NCBI GenBank assembly: GCA_030697085.1
Contig: JAUYQT010000358.1
Location: 1 to 12,353 of the forward strand
Direction: 5' to 3'
DNA length: 12,353 nt
DNA from: Azonexus sp.
GTDB lineage: Bacteria > Pseudomonadota > Gammaproteobacteria > Burkholderiales > Rhodocyclaceae
Shown here: positions 1-7,108 of the stretch, piece after piece
Layout: each line of letters begins with the position of its first letter
Numbering within the stretch: position 1 is the stretch's first letter
Translations under genes and position numbers: made by a program
Notes under the pieces: model-generated
The model's database searches: none
What the model was told of the DNA's origin: nothing
The model's input: only the letters and a program-made list of their open reading frames with translations

Positions 1-1
1 C

Positions 2-1084
2 GACGACCTGCCGCTCATGGAATGGCTGCAGAAGCACATCTGGCCAGCCGAATCGGCGCACATTTCAAGCAAGTTCGTTTATGACGGCACCCGTCTTGCC
101 TGCGCCGAGATGCTAAAAGGGGGCATTACCTGTTTCAACGACATGTATTTCTACCCAGAGGCCGCCGCCGCAGCAGCAGCGGAGTTTGGCATGCGCGCCA
201 TGATCGGCATCACCACGATTGAATTCCCGACGCCCTACGCCAGCGATGCCGACGACTATCTCAACAAGGGGCTTGCTACCCGTGAAATGTGGCTAAGTAA
301 CCCGCTGATTGGCTTCTGCCTGGCGCCGCATGCGCCTTATACGGTCTCCGACATTACGTTTGAACGGGTCTTAACCTTATCAGCACATCTGAATCTCCCC
401 ATACACTGCCACATCCACGAAACCAAGCACGAAGTCGAAGAAAGCCACCTGCAATATCAACAGTCACCGATTGAACGGCTCAAGCAACTTGGCCTGCTCG
501 GCCCTGGTTTTACCGGCGTGCACGGCGTGCATCTGACAGAAGACGAACTCGAACTAATTGCCGACACCGGCTGCAGCATCGCTCATTGCCCCACCTCCAA
601 CCTCAAACTTGCAAGCGGCTTTGCACCTGTCGCAAGAATGCAACAACTTGGCATCAATGTTGGCTTGGGCACCGATGGCGCCGCCAGCAATAACCGGCTC
701 GATCTGTTCGGCGAAATGCGCCTCGCCGCATTGATCGCCAAAGGATCAACCGGTGACGCGGCCGTCTTACCGGCCCGGGAAGTTCTGCGCATGGCGACAT
801 TAAATGGCGCCATTGCGCTCGGCCTGGGCGACGAAATTGGCTCCATCACCCCGGGCAAAGCAGCCGATTTTTGTGCGGTGAGTCTCGGCAACCTGGAAAC
901 AAAACCCTGCTTTGATCCGGTGTCTCACCTCATTCATGTAGCCGGGCGAGAGTCGGTCAGCCACGTCTGGGTGGCTGGAAAGTGTTGCGTAGACCACAAA
1001 ACATTGACAAACGGGGGGCAAAATGACTTGGATTCAGCGATAGCACTATGGCAAAATAAGCTGGAAGTTCGTCAGGAGCCGTGA
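2..1084 (+). CDS. mtaD: 5-methylthioadenosine/S-adenosylhomocysteine deaminase (TRZ/ATZ amidohydrolase), 5' end cut off
   Basis: Zinc-dependent amidohydrolase expected to deaminate S-adenosylhomocysteine or methylthioadenosine to the inosyl compound in the cytoplasm, in the salvage of SAM by-products. The reading frame is already open at base 2 (DDLPL directly before the Met at 17), and this DDLPLMEWLQ...IWPAE stretch is internal in the family, so the true start and the first HxH metal motif lie upstream of the window. Counting from Met 17, the visible motifs are HCHIHE (about 130-135, zinc ligand and substrate Glu), VHGVH (168-172), HCPTSN (190-195) and GLGTDGA with the metal/catalytic Asp near 220. 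The C-terminal composite beta domain, with the usual GSITPGKAADF motif, is complete and the gene ends in TGA at 1082-1084. It lies upstream of ubiG, separated by the ompA-type gene; a TRZ/ATZ hydrolase next to ubiG is also known from Pseudomonas. The family assignment is firm. The exact substrate is inferred, since related deaminases act on other purines. Confidence 0.88.
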   Translation, partial: DDLPLMEWLQKHIWPAESAHISSKFVYDGTRLACAEMLKGGITCFNDMYFYPEAAAAAAAEFGMRAMIGITTIEFPTPYASDADDYLNKGLATREMWLSNPLIGFCLAPHAPYTVSDITFERVLTLSAHLNLPIHCHIHETKHEVEESHLQYQQSPIERLKQLGLLGPGFTGVHGVHLTEDELELIADTGCSIAHCPTSNLKLASGFAPVARMQQLGINVGLGTDGAASNNRLDLFGEMRLAALIAKGSTGDAAVLPAREVLRMATLNGAIALGLGDEIGSITPGKAADFCAVSLGNLETKPCFDPVSHLIHVAGRESVSHVWVAGKCCVDHKTLTNGGQNDLDSAIALWQNKLEVRQEP

Positions 1085-1142
1085 GCATTTCACGCCATGA
1101 GCGGATTATAAATTTTGAAATTTTCTTCAACGAGGGAAAACA

Positions 1143-1820
1143 ATGATCAAAAATATCGCAAAGAAATCTATAGTTCTGGCACTACTGGCCGGCATCGGCT
1201 TTGGCGCCAGCATTGCCCAGGCGCAAGAACGTGTTTACCTGATCGACCAACGCGACGTCGTGGCCAAGAGCGGCACCGGCCTGTGCTGGCGCACGGGCTA
1301 CTGGACCCCGGCCGCTGCTGCTGCCGACAAGGCCGGTTGCGAATGCGACAAGGATCTGCTGCCGAAGGACGTCTGCGAGCCGAAGGCTGCTGTTGCACCG
1401 GCTGCCGCCCCCGCCGCGGCTGTTGCGGGTCCGAAGCCTTCCGGCGAAAAGATCACCGTCGCGGCTGACGCACTGTTCGACTTCAACAAGGCCGTACTCC
1501 GTCCGGCTGGCCAAGCCAAGCTCGACGAGCTGGTTTCCAAGGCCAATGCAATCAAGCTTGAAGTTATCCTCGCCGTCGGCCACACCGACCGTCTGGGTGG
1601 CGACGCCTACAACCAGAAACTTTCTGAAAAGCGCGCTGCCGCTGTGAAGGAATATCTGGTTGCCAAGGGTATCGAAGCTAACCGTGTTTACACCGAAGGC
1701 AAGGGCGAAAAGCAGCCAGTCACTGGCGACAAGTGCAAGGGCAACGCCAAGACCAAGGCGCTGATCGACTGCCTGCAGCCGGATCGTCGTGTTGATATCG
1801 AAGTCATCGGCACCAAGTAA
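1143..1820 (+). CDS. OmpA-family peptidoglycan-binding protein (RmpM-like, no beta-barrel)
   Basis: Secreted periplasmic or outer-membrane-associated protein of 225 residues that should tie the envelope to peptidoglycan. Residues 1-27 form a Sec signal peptide (KK, hydrophobic core, cleavage after AQA). Residues 28-80 are a short cysteine-containing segment (SGTGLCWRTGYWTP, GCECD, VC) that resembles the N-terminus of Neisseria RmpM and is far too short for a beta-barrel. Residues 80-100 are an Ala/Pro linker. Residues 103-222 are the OmpA C-terminal domain, with GHTDRLGGDAYNQKLSEKRA (the Asp near 149 and Arg near 164 bind diaminopimelate) and DRRVDIEV. Two further Cys near 198 and 210 could form a disulfide. 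The start is supported by GAGGG at 1132-1136, six bases before ATG. A TATAAA at 1107-1112 could be a -10 box, but no good -35 is visible. A strong terminator follows, so it is probably expressed as its own high-level unit. Confidence 0.9.
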   Translation: MIKNIAKKSIVLALLAGIGFGASIAQAQERVYLIDQRDVVAKSGTGLCWRTGYWTPAAAAADKAGCECDKDLLPKDVCEPKAAVAPAAAPAAAVAGPKPSGEKITVAADALFDFNKAVLRPAGQAKLDELVSKANAIKLEVILAVGHTDRLGGDAYNQKLSEKRAAAVKEYLVAKGIEANRVYTEGKGEKQPVTGDKCKGNAKTKALIDCLQPDRRVDIEVIGTK

Positions 1821-1837
1821 TTTGCCGTTGCTTCACG

Positions 1838-1867
1838 AAAAGCCCCGCCCTGCGGGGCTTTTTCTTT
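1838..1867 (+). terminator. Intrinsic terminator after the ompA-family gene
   Basis: Perfect 11-bp inverted repeat AAAAGCCCCGC (1838-1848) / GCGGGGCTTTT (1852-1862) with a CCT loop, running into TTTCTTTTCTT. It begins 17 bases after the TAA stop. It is a classic rho-independent terminator for the ompA transcript, and it lies only about 34 bases before the ubiG start. Confidence 0.92.
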
Positions 1868-1896
1868 TCTTGTTTTAAATTGAACCAATCAAAACC

Positions 1897-2595
1897 ATGC
1901 TTAACGCCGACCCAGCCGAACTGAATAAATTTGGTGATCTCGCCCATCGCTGGTGGGATCCAAACAGCGAATTTAAACCGCTTCACGACATCAATCCGCT
2001 ACGCCTTGACTGGATTAACCGCCATGTTGGTCTGGCGGGAAAATGTATTCTCGATGTGGGATGCGGTGGTGGATTGCTATCAGAAGGCATGGCGACCTAT
2101 GGCGCCAACGTAACCGGTATTGATCTTTCGGAGAAGCCGCTGGCGATAGCCAAACTGCATCTACTGGAAAGTGGCCAGCAAGTCGATTACCGCAAAGTTG
2201 CGGTCGAACAACTGGCCGATGAAATGCCGGGTGCCTTCGATGCCGTTACCTGCCTGGAAATGCTTGAACATGTGCCCAACCCATCAAGCGTCATCGCAGC
2301 TTGCGCACGGCTGGTCAAGCCCGGTGGGCAAGTCTTTTTCTCGACGCTCAACCGCAACGCCAAGTCTTATCTATTCGCCATCATCGGCGCCGAATACGTC
2401 CTAAAAATGCTGCCCAAAGGTACGCACGATTACGCCAGATTCATCAAGCCATCCGAGCTGGCTCGCTGGGCAAAAATGGCTGATCTGGAACCTGAAGAAC
2501 TAATCGGCATGAGCTACAACCCGCTTAACCAGCAATACACGCTGGGTGCAGATACCAAGGTTAATTACTTGATGCGCACCACGCGGCATGTTTGA
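1897..2595 (+). CDS. ubiG: Ubiquinone biosynthesis O-methyltransferase UbiG
   Basis: SAM-dependent methyltransferase (232 residues, normal length) that carries out both O-methylations of the ubiquinone head group on the cytoplasmic side of the membrane. The N-terminus ([28 protein letters not shown]) is the UbiG signature. The SAM site includes [13 protein letters not shown] (51-63) and the acidic ribose-binding GIDLSE (74-79), followed by [11 protein letters not shown] and the [10 protein letters not shown] segment seen in UbiG. ATG 1897 gives the family start, but there is no recognisable Shine-Dalgarno sequence before it (CCAATCAAAACC). The gene ends inside the start of the following phosphatase gene, overlapping it by 8 bases, so the two are probably co-translated. 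A terminator stands just upstream, so transcription must come from read-through or from a promoter close to it. Confidence 0.96.
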   Translation: MLNADPAELNKFGDLAHRWWDPNSEFKPLHDINPLRLDWINRHVGLAGKCILDVGCGGGLLSEGMATYGANVTGIDLSEKPLAIAKLHLLESGQQVDYRKVAVEQLADEMPGAFDAVTCLEMLEHVPNPSSVIAACARLVKPGGQVFFSTLNRNAKSYLFAIIGAEYVLKMLPKGTHDYARFIKPSELARWAKMADLEPEELIGMSYNPLNQQYTLGADTKVNYLMRTTRHV

Positions 2596-3256
2596 GGCAG
2601 TTCTTTTTGACCTGGATGGAACACTGGCCGACACCGCACCTGATCTGGGCGCTGCGACCAATATTTTGCTGCAGGAAGAAGGTCGACCGGAGCAATCGCT
2701 GAAAATACTTCGTCCTTATGTATCCCAGGGTGTTCGAGGATTACTCAAGGCCGGCTTCGGCATTGACAGCACGGCACCCGATTACGAACGCCTTTCACAA
2801 CGTTTTCTTGAAATCTATACGGCACGACTTTGTACTGCCAGCCAACTCTTCGCAGGCATTCCGGAGCTCCTGGATGAATTGGAGAGCCGTGGCCTGCAAT
2901 GGGGCATTGTGACCAATAAGCGGATGCGCTTCACCGATCCGCTGGTCGAATTGCTAGCCCTATTCCCACGCACCCGCTGTGTGGTGAGTGGCGACACGAC
3001 GGCAGAAGCCAAGCCGTCGCCCTTACCAATTTTGCATGCCTGCAAATTACTGAATTGCACGCCGGGCCGCACGCTTTATGTCGGTGACGACTTGCGTGAC
3101 ATTCAAGCCGGACGCGCTGCCGGCTGTCAGACCGTGGCAGTTTCATATGGCTACCTTGGCCATAGCGGTCCGCTTGAAACCTGGGGTGCCGATCTAATCA
3201 TTGATCATCCAGCCGAGCTGGCGATCTTTCTGGCTAACCGAGCTGGGCTGAAATAA
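2588..3256 (+). CDS. mupP: HAD phosphatase, MupP-like (N-acetylmuramic acid 6-phosphate phosphatase), commonly annotated as phosphoglycolate phosphatase Gph
   Basis: Cytoplasmic HAD-IA hydrolase of 222 residues. All four HAD motifs are present: DLDGTLADT with nucleophile D8 and acid D10, the motif II Thr in GIVTNK (T109), motif III Lys in AKPSP (K142), and motif [10 protein letters not shown] (D167/D168), with an alpha-helical cap between about 16 and 95. General family knowledge allows phosphoglycolate phosphatase. However, [30 protein letters not shown] and [13 protein letters not shown] resemble Pseudomonas MupP as I remember it, and MupP also lies directly after ubiG in Pseudomonas. MupP removes the phosphate from MurNAc-6-P so that AmgK and MurU can return it to peptidoglycan precursor synthesis. 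The start codon lies inside the last codons of ubiG. The 3' end overlaps the convergent methyltransferase gene by 23 bases. Phosphatase class is certain; the choice of MupP over Gph is an inference. Confidence 0.85.
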   Translation: MFEAVLFDLDGTLADTAPDLGAATNILLQEEGRPEQSLKILRPYVSQGVRGLLKAGFGIDSTAPDYERLSQRFLEIYTARLCTASQLFAGIPELLDELESRGLQWGIVTNKRMRFTDPLVELLALFPRTRCVVSGDTTAEAKPSPLPILHACKLLNCTPGRTLYVGDDLRDIQAGRAAGCQTVAVSYGYLGHSGPLETWGADLIIDHPAELAIFLANRAGLK

Positions 3257-4403
3257 GCAGGTTGCGGGGCGTTAACTGACGCTCGCAAAAGCTGCCTACT
3301 TCGACGCGATAACCCCGGTCTTCCAAATAAACGGCGAGATCAAGCGCCAGCCAGACCTCCAGCGCCCGACGAAAAGCATGGCGCACAATAGAGAGGCGCA
3401 TTACCTCACGCTGCCGTCGCCATCCTGCCGCTTCAAACTCACCGCTGACAGTAGAAGCAGGTTGCGGTAGCGCTTGCCGTGCCGCCATCAAAGTCAAAAA
3501 TTCAACGAAGCTGCCGCGAAACCAGGCTGCTGGAACGGGCTTGAAACTTTGGTAATCATCCAGCGAAATCACCCGCCGATAGCAATCAAACCCCAGCTTC
3601 CAGGCCATTTCCTTATCGCGCTGCAGGGTTAGTCGGGCGGAGGCGGTGACTGTTTCGGTAACGGCAAGACGCACATCATCCCGCTTTAATGTGCTTCGCA
3701 AACGTCCTGACAGAGGCTGGTAAGTTCCACCAACTCCGCGATGATAGCAACAGGGCGCAATATCGAAGCGCGCAACGCCGACCGAACTGCCGCGCTCGAT
3801 CAAGCGTCGGTGCAAATCACCACAAGCATGCAAGGCAACGGCATGCTGCCCACGTTTCGGCCAGTCGGCTGCGGTCAACGCGTCAATATTGAGAAATTTA
3901 TGGTCAAGATGTTGGCGACTCGCCAGCGCTGCGCCATCGGCACACAAGACGGGATCAATTTCCAATGTATGCACTGGCAATTGCCACTGCAATGCAAGCA
4001 ATCGACCAAGATGTCCTTTGCCACCGCACCAATCGATCACCGAATTGCCGCCACATTGGCTCGCACTGGCAAAGGCTTCGATCTGCTGCTTTTTACGCCC
4101 GGGAATCTCCCAAGCCCAGGACGAACGCTGCTCGACAAGCACGCCCCGATGCCGCTGAGGCAACTCGACCAGCGCAGTGATTTCCGCCACCGCCGGGATA
4201 TGGCGTGCCAACAAGGCCAGCGCGGCGGCGCCATCGCTGTTCAAATGGGCGACATCGGCATCGGCCAGCGTGAGTAGATCTTCAGCCAACGCCGGCCAGC
4301 CGTGACACCACTGCGGACGGCTTTGGCAAAATGGCTGCGGGTGCCAAAGATCGTGGAATGTTGGCAATAAAATATCCAGTTGCCGCTGACGATCTTCAAG
4401 CAT
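3234..4403 (-). CDS. METTL25/RRNAD1-like SAM-dependent methyltransferase (Methyltransf_32 type)
   Basis: Predicted cytoplasmic methyltransferase of 389 residues with unknown substrate. About residues 123-135 hold VIDWCGGKGHLGR, a SAM-binding loop with the GxGKGxL character of the Methyltransf_32 family. LEIDP (about 147-151) is the probable acidic ribose-binding strand, and ALHACGDLHRRL (190-201) and APCCYH (216-221) are the characteristic HxCGDL and CCYH motifs shared with eukaryotic METTL25/RRNAD1. The C-terminal 160 residues are rich in Arg and aromatic residues and have no motif I know. The upstream lipoprotein gene stops in TGA within TGATG, so the genes are coupled and share one base. 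A GTG codon directly before the ATG (4406-4404) is in frame and could also be the start. No strong Shine-Dalgarno sequence is visible, which fits coupling. The 3' end overlaps the convergent phosphatase gene by 23 bases. Family is likely; RNA or small-molecule target is unknown. Confidence 0.85.
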   Translation of the reverse strand: MLEDRQRQLDILLPTFHDLWHPQPFCQSRPQWCHGWPALAEDLLTLADADVAHLNSDGAAALALLARHIPAVAEITALVELPQRHRGVLVEQRSSWAWEIPGRKKQQIEAFASASQCGGNSVIDWCGGKGHLGRLLALQWQLPVHTLEIDPVLCADGAALASRQHLDHKFLNIDALTAADWPKRGQHAVALHACGDLHRRLIERGSSVGVARFDIAPCCYHRGVGGTYQPLSGRLRSTLKRDDVRLAVTETVTASARLTLQRDKEMAWKLGFDCYRRVISLDDYQSFKPVPAAWFRGSFVEFLTLMAARQALPQPASTVSGEFEAAGWRRQREVMRLSIVRHAFRRALEVWLALDLAVYLEDRGYRVEVGSFCERQLTPRNLLISAQLG

Positions 4404-6547
4404 CACTTCACAGCGGCCCGACGTTCACGACGACGATAGCCCAAAAATGCTGGAATGACGGCCAGAAACAGAATCAGTACAGCCAAACCAAGCGGCCACA
4501 AAACCGGACGATTCCAGGCACCAATGGCCGCCACGCGTTCAGCCGGCTCAATCCGCTGATATTTGAGAATATTGTTGCCGACATCATTCGGCTTGCGGTT
4601 CTTCAACCAGCGATGTCCCAGGGTGTAGCTCTTCGGATGCAAGCCGAAAACCCACGGTGCATCGTGATGCAGAATGCGATTCATCTGCCGGATAATGGAC
4701 AAACGTTCTGGCGTGTTTTCCATATTTTTCATCTGCAGAAACAGGCGGTCAAACTCCGGATTGGCGTAGTTGGAAGCATTTTCACCGCTCTTGGCGACTT
4801 TGCCTTCGTTGCCGTCGAGCAGGAAGAAGAAATTTTCCGGATCAGGATAATCAGCATTCCAGCCCAGGTAATAAAGTTGGACATTGCCTTTACGGACCTT
4901 GTCCTGAAAGCGGTTGAAATCGGTTGAGCGTACCACCAGCTGAATATCAATCTTGGCAAACTGCCGGGTCAGCCAGTCGAGGCGCGATTTTTCACCCATG
5001 CCACCACTCGTCGTATCGAGATTGATCACCAACGGCTCACCTGTTTTTTCATTGCGACCATTGGCAAAACCCGCTTCAGCCATCAACTTTTTAGCGACCT
5101 CGACCGGCTTGCGTTTCGGCTTGCCATCAACCCAGTCGTAAACCACGGCATCGATCCCCTGCTCGCCTTCTTCATAGCCGAAAATACCCGGCGGCAACGG
5201 CCCCTGCGCGGCAATGCCCCGCCCATTAGAGAAAATGGAAATGAACTCCTCCTGATCGACGGCAATTGAAATTGCCTGCCGAAGTCGGGTTGACCGCAGC
5301 GATAACCCGCCAACCACCGGGTCGAGCATGTTGAAGCCCATATAAAACGTCGAACTTTTAACTGAGGTCAGCAGACGAATGCCTTTGTCACGCATTTCGT
5401 CAGTCAGCCCAACATCGCCCCCCACATTGACCCGCACCGCCTGATCAAAGCTGTCCGATGAAATCCCGGAGGCATCGTAGTAACCCTGCAGAAATTTATT
5501 CCAGTAGGGAATCGCCTCCTTCTCCCGCGTGAAAACGGCACGATCGATAAAGGGCAATGGCTTACCACAATCGACCAGTAAACCGGCCTCCCGGTCACCG
5601 GCTTCACCTTCACAAGGATAAGTCTGGCCATGAAAGTTTGGATTACGTGAGAGCACCATGCGTCGATTTGGATCATTTTCAGAAAGCATGTACGGCCCAG
5701 TGCCGACTGGCCACCAATCCAGCGTCAAATTCTTCGCCACCATGCCGGGCTGGGCAAAAAACCGATCCACTTCACGCGGCACCGGGGCGAAAAATGGCAT
5801 CGCCAGCCAGTAAAGAAATTGCGGGTACTTACCCTTGATGCGAATCCGCCAAGTATGACTATCAAGCCTCTCGACCCCGGTTAGCGGGTATTGATCGAGA
5901 TCCAGCCACTCGTCGGACAGCATGTCTTTTGCAGCCTTGCCCAAGGTCTCACCCAGCGCTTTCAATCCCACAATCTTGTCCGCCATCATCCCGAAAATTG
6001 GCGAATGCAAACGCGGATGGGCCAGTCGCTTGATCTGGTAAATATAGTCATCGGCCGTCAACTCGCGGCTGCCGGTTTGCGGAAAATCAGCCATTGTCTG
6101 CCGCCCCTCAGCGACGTTTTTGCCGATATATTGGGGTTGACCGTAGGCATCCAACGCAAAAGCCGGGTGTGGCTGAAAACGAATTCCCGGTTTCAGTTTC
6201 AGCTCATAAACACTCTCGGCAATACGCTCAACCGGCGCATCGGCCGGCAATTCACGACCATCTGCAGCAAAAAACCGGGGTACGGGCACCTGCTGCAAGG
6301 TAGAGGCGATCAGCTCGTAAGGTCGCTTTAAATAATGATATTGCAAGGGGGGTTCGTAAATCTGAGCGGTAAAAGCAATCTCGTCTTCGGTATAGGACTG
6401 GGCCGGATCGAGATGTTTTGGACGGTCGGTAAACGCCGTATAAAGGATGTTTCGCCCAGCATCGGCAACTGGATACGGATCGTTCCAGGACTGACCACAA
6501 CCAGCCAGCACACTCAGGAAGACAAGACAGAAGCAAATTTTTCGCAT
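4403..6547 (-). CDS. ABC-transporter-type extracytoplasmic solute-binding lipoprotein (SBP_bac_5, peptide/opine type) with C-terminal membrane helix
   Basis: Large family-5 solute-binding protein, 714 residues from the chosen start, expected to bind oligopeptides or similar solutes outside the cytoplasmic membrane. The N-terminus MRKICFCLVFLSVLAGCGQ is a lipoprotein signal with lipobox LAGC and lipidated Cys 17. This decides the start at 6547, because the frame stays open for 32 more codons upstream with no signal-like sequence. The body has the family pattern: LDPAQSYTEDE near the start, GTGPYMLSENDPNR and LSRNPNFHG in the middle, then RQAISIAVDQEEFISIFSNG and YYLGWNADYPDPENFFFLL. Odd feature: residues about 680-703 form a hydrophobic helix (WPLGLAVLILFLAVIPAFL) followed by YRRRERR, a second membrane anchor. 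No permease or ATPase gene lies beside it in the window; the downstream partner is a methyltransferase joined by a TGATG overlap. There is no clear Shine-Dalgarno sequence before 6547. Confidence 0.88.
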   Translation of the reverse strand: MRKICFCLVFLSVLAGCGQSWNDPYPVADAGRNILYTAFTDRPKHLDPAQSYTEDEIAFTAQIYEPPLQYHYLKRPYELIASTLQQVPVPRFFAADGRELPADAPVERIAESVYELKLKPGIRFQPHPAFALDAYGQPQYIGKNVAEGRQTMADFPQTGSRELTADDYIYQIKRLAHPRLHSPIFGMMADKIVGLKALGETLGKAAKDMLSDEWLDLDQYPLTGVERLDSHTWRIRIKGKYPQFLYWLAMPFFAPVPREVDRFFAQPGMVAKNLTLDWWPVGTGPYMLSENDPNRRMVLSRNPNFHGQTYPCEGEAGDREAGLLVDCGKPLPFIDRAVFTREKEAIPYWNKFLQGYYDASGISSDSFDQAVRVNVGGDVGLTDEMRDKGIRLLTSVKSSTFYMGFNMLDPVVGGLSLRSTRLRQAISIAVDQEEFISIFSNGRGIAAQGPLPPGIFGYEEGEQGIDAVVYDWVDGKPKRKPVEVAKKLMAEAGFANGRNEKTGEPLVINLDTTSGGMGEKSRLDWLTRQFAKIDIQLVVRSTDFNRFQDKVRKGNVQLYYLGWNADYPDPENFFFLLDGNEGKVAKSGENASNYANPEFDRLFLQMKNMENTPERLSIIRQMNRILHHDAPWVFGLHPKSYTLGHRWLKNRKPNDVGNNILKYQRIEPAERVAAIGAWNRPVLWPLGLAVLILFLAVIPAFLGYRRRERRAAVK

Positions 6548-6572
6548 GGCCGGAAGTTTAGCAAATGACGGC

Positions 6573-6602
6573 TTGACCGCTGCGCTGCGATTTGCCCACA
6601 AT
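6573..6602 (+). promoter_or_regulatory. Candidate sigma-70 promoter for the peroxiredoxin gene
   Basis: TTGACC (6573-6578) and CACAAT (6597-6602) are separated by 18 bases in the divergent gap between the lipoprotein and peroxiredoxin genes. Transcription would begin near 6609, which leaves a leader of about 22 bases before ATG 6631 and would exclude the in-frame upstream TTG 6592 and ATG 6601 as starts. The -10 box is weak (4 of 6 matches). Confidence 0.33.
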
Positions 6603-6618
6603 GACTGAAATTTCAAAC

Positions 6619-6623
6619 AAAGG
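6619..6623 (+). promoter_or_regulatory. bcp: Ribosome binding site that decides the peroxiredoxin start
   Basis: AAAGG lies seven bases before ATG 6631. No comparable site precedes the in-frame TTG 6592 or ATG 6601, and the family N-terminus (short lead, then Phe-x-Ile/Leu-Pro-Ala-Thr-Gly-Gly) also fits 6631. Confidence 0.55.
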
Positions 6624-6630
6624 CCGCCCC

Positions 6631-7086
6631 ATGCTCGATACACAAACCCCTTACTTCTCGATACCGGCCACCGGCGGCCAAACTTTCAACCTCGCCGAGT
6701 ATGCCGGCAAGGCTATCGTGATCTATTTTTACCCCAAGGACAGTACGCCCGGCTGCACCACGGAAAGCCAGCAATTTCGTGATCTGCACGAACAGTTTGC
6801 TGCGGTCAACGCGATTATTCTCGGTATTTCACGCGATAGCCTGAAATCGCATGAGAACTTCAAGGCCAAACAGAGCCTGCCCTTTGAGCTGGGCTCGGAC
6901 ACCGACGAAGCGGTGTGCAATCTCTTCGCTGTCATGAAAATGAAAAATATGTATGGCAAACAGGTTCGGGGCATTGAACGCAGCACCTTTGTCATCGACC
7001 GTACCGGCGTTCTGCGCCGTGAATGGCGTGGGGTGAAGGTGCCCGGTCACGCTCAGGAAGTTCTGGATTTCGTCAAAACCCTCTAA
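6631..7086 (+). CDS. bcp: Peroxiredoxin Bcp/PrxQ (thiol peroxidase)
   Basis: Cytoplasmic thiol-dependent peroxidase that reduces hydrogen peroxide and organic hydroperoxides. From ATG 6631 the protein has 151 residues, normal for Bcp. It begins with the typical PATGGQTFNL segment and carries the active site YFYPKDSTPGCTTE, with peroxidatic Cys 42. The nearby resolving Cys of E. coli Bcp (five residues later) is missing: the stretch reads CTTESQQFRD. The only other Cys is C96 in DEAVCNLF, in helix 3, where some PrxQ proteins keep their resolving Cys. The conserved GIERSTFVIDRTG follows. Two upstream in-frame starts exist (TTG 6592, ATG 6601), but they have no ribosome binding site and add residues not usual for the family. 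The PIN-PhoH gene starts 22 bases downstream on the same strand, so the two are likely cotranscribed. Confidence 0.94.
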   Translation: MLDTQTPYFSIPATGGQTFNLAEYAGKAIVIYFYPKDSTPGCTTESQQFRDLHEQFAAVNAIILGISRDSLKSHENFKAKQSLPFELGSDTDEAVCNLFAVMKMKNMYGKQVRGIERSTFVIDRTGVLRREWRGVKVPGHAQEVLDFVKTL

Positions 7087-7108
7087 ACCCAAACTCAAGG
7101 CCCTTTCC

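Noticed and set aside
162-182. GCC/GCA triplet run that looks like a microsatellite
   Set aside because: It encodes an Ala-rich helix inside mtaD, is imperfect and short, and gives no sign of phase variation.
1004-1112. TTGACA at 1004-1009 and TATAAA at 1107-1112 as an ompA promoter
   Set aside because: The two boxes are nearly 100 bases apart, and neither has a partner at the right distance. The TATAAA alone is only a weak candidate.
3741-4277. 178-codon + strand frame opposite the methyltransferase
   Set aside because: Antisense shadow of a gene with intact SAM-binding and CCYH motifs; the translation has no domain-like character.
4331-4927. 198-codon + strand frame opposite the methyltransferase/lipoprotein junction
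   Set aside because: It has no recognisable motif or ribosome binding site, and both minus-strand genes are supported by clear motifs.
6592-6630. Upstream starts (TTG 6592, ATG 6601) for the peroxiredoxin
   Set aside because: No ribosome binding site precedes them, the extra residues are not typical of Bcp, and the candidate promoter would overlap them.
6548-6643. Longer N-terminus for the solute-binding protein starting at 6643
   Set aside because: It would put 32 residues before a perfect lipoprotein signal peptide and extend into the divergent peroxiredoxin gene.
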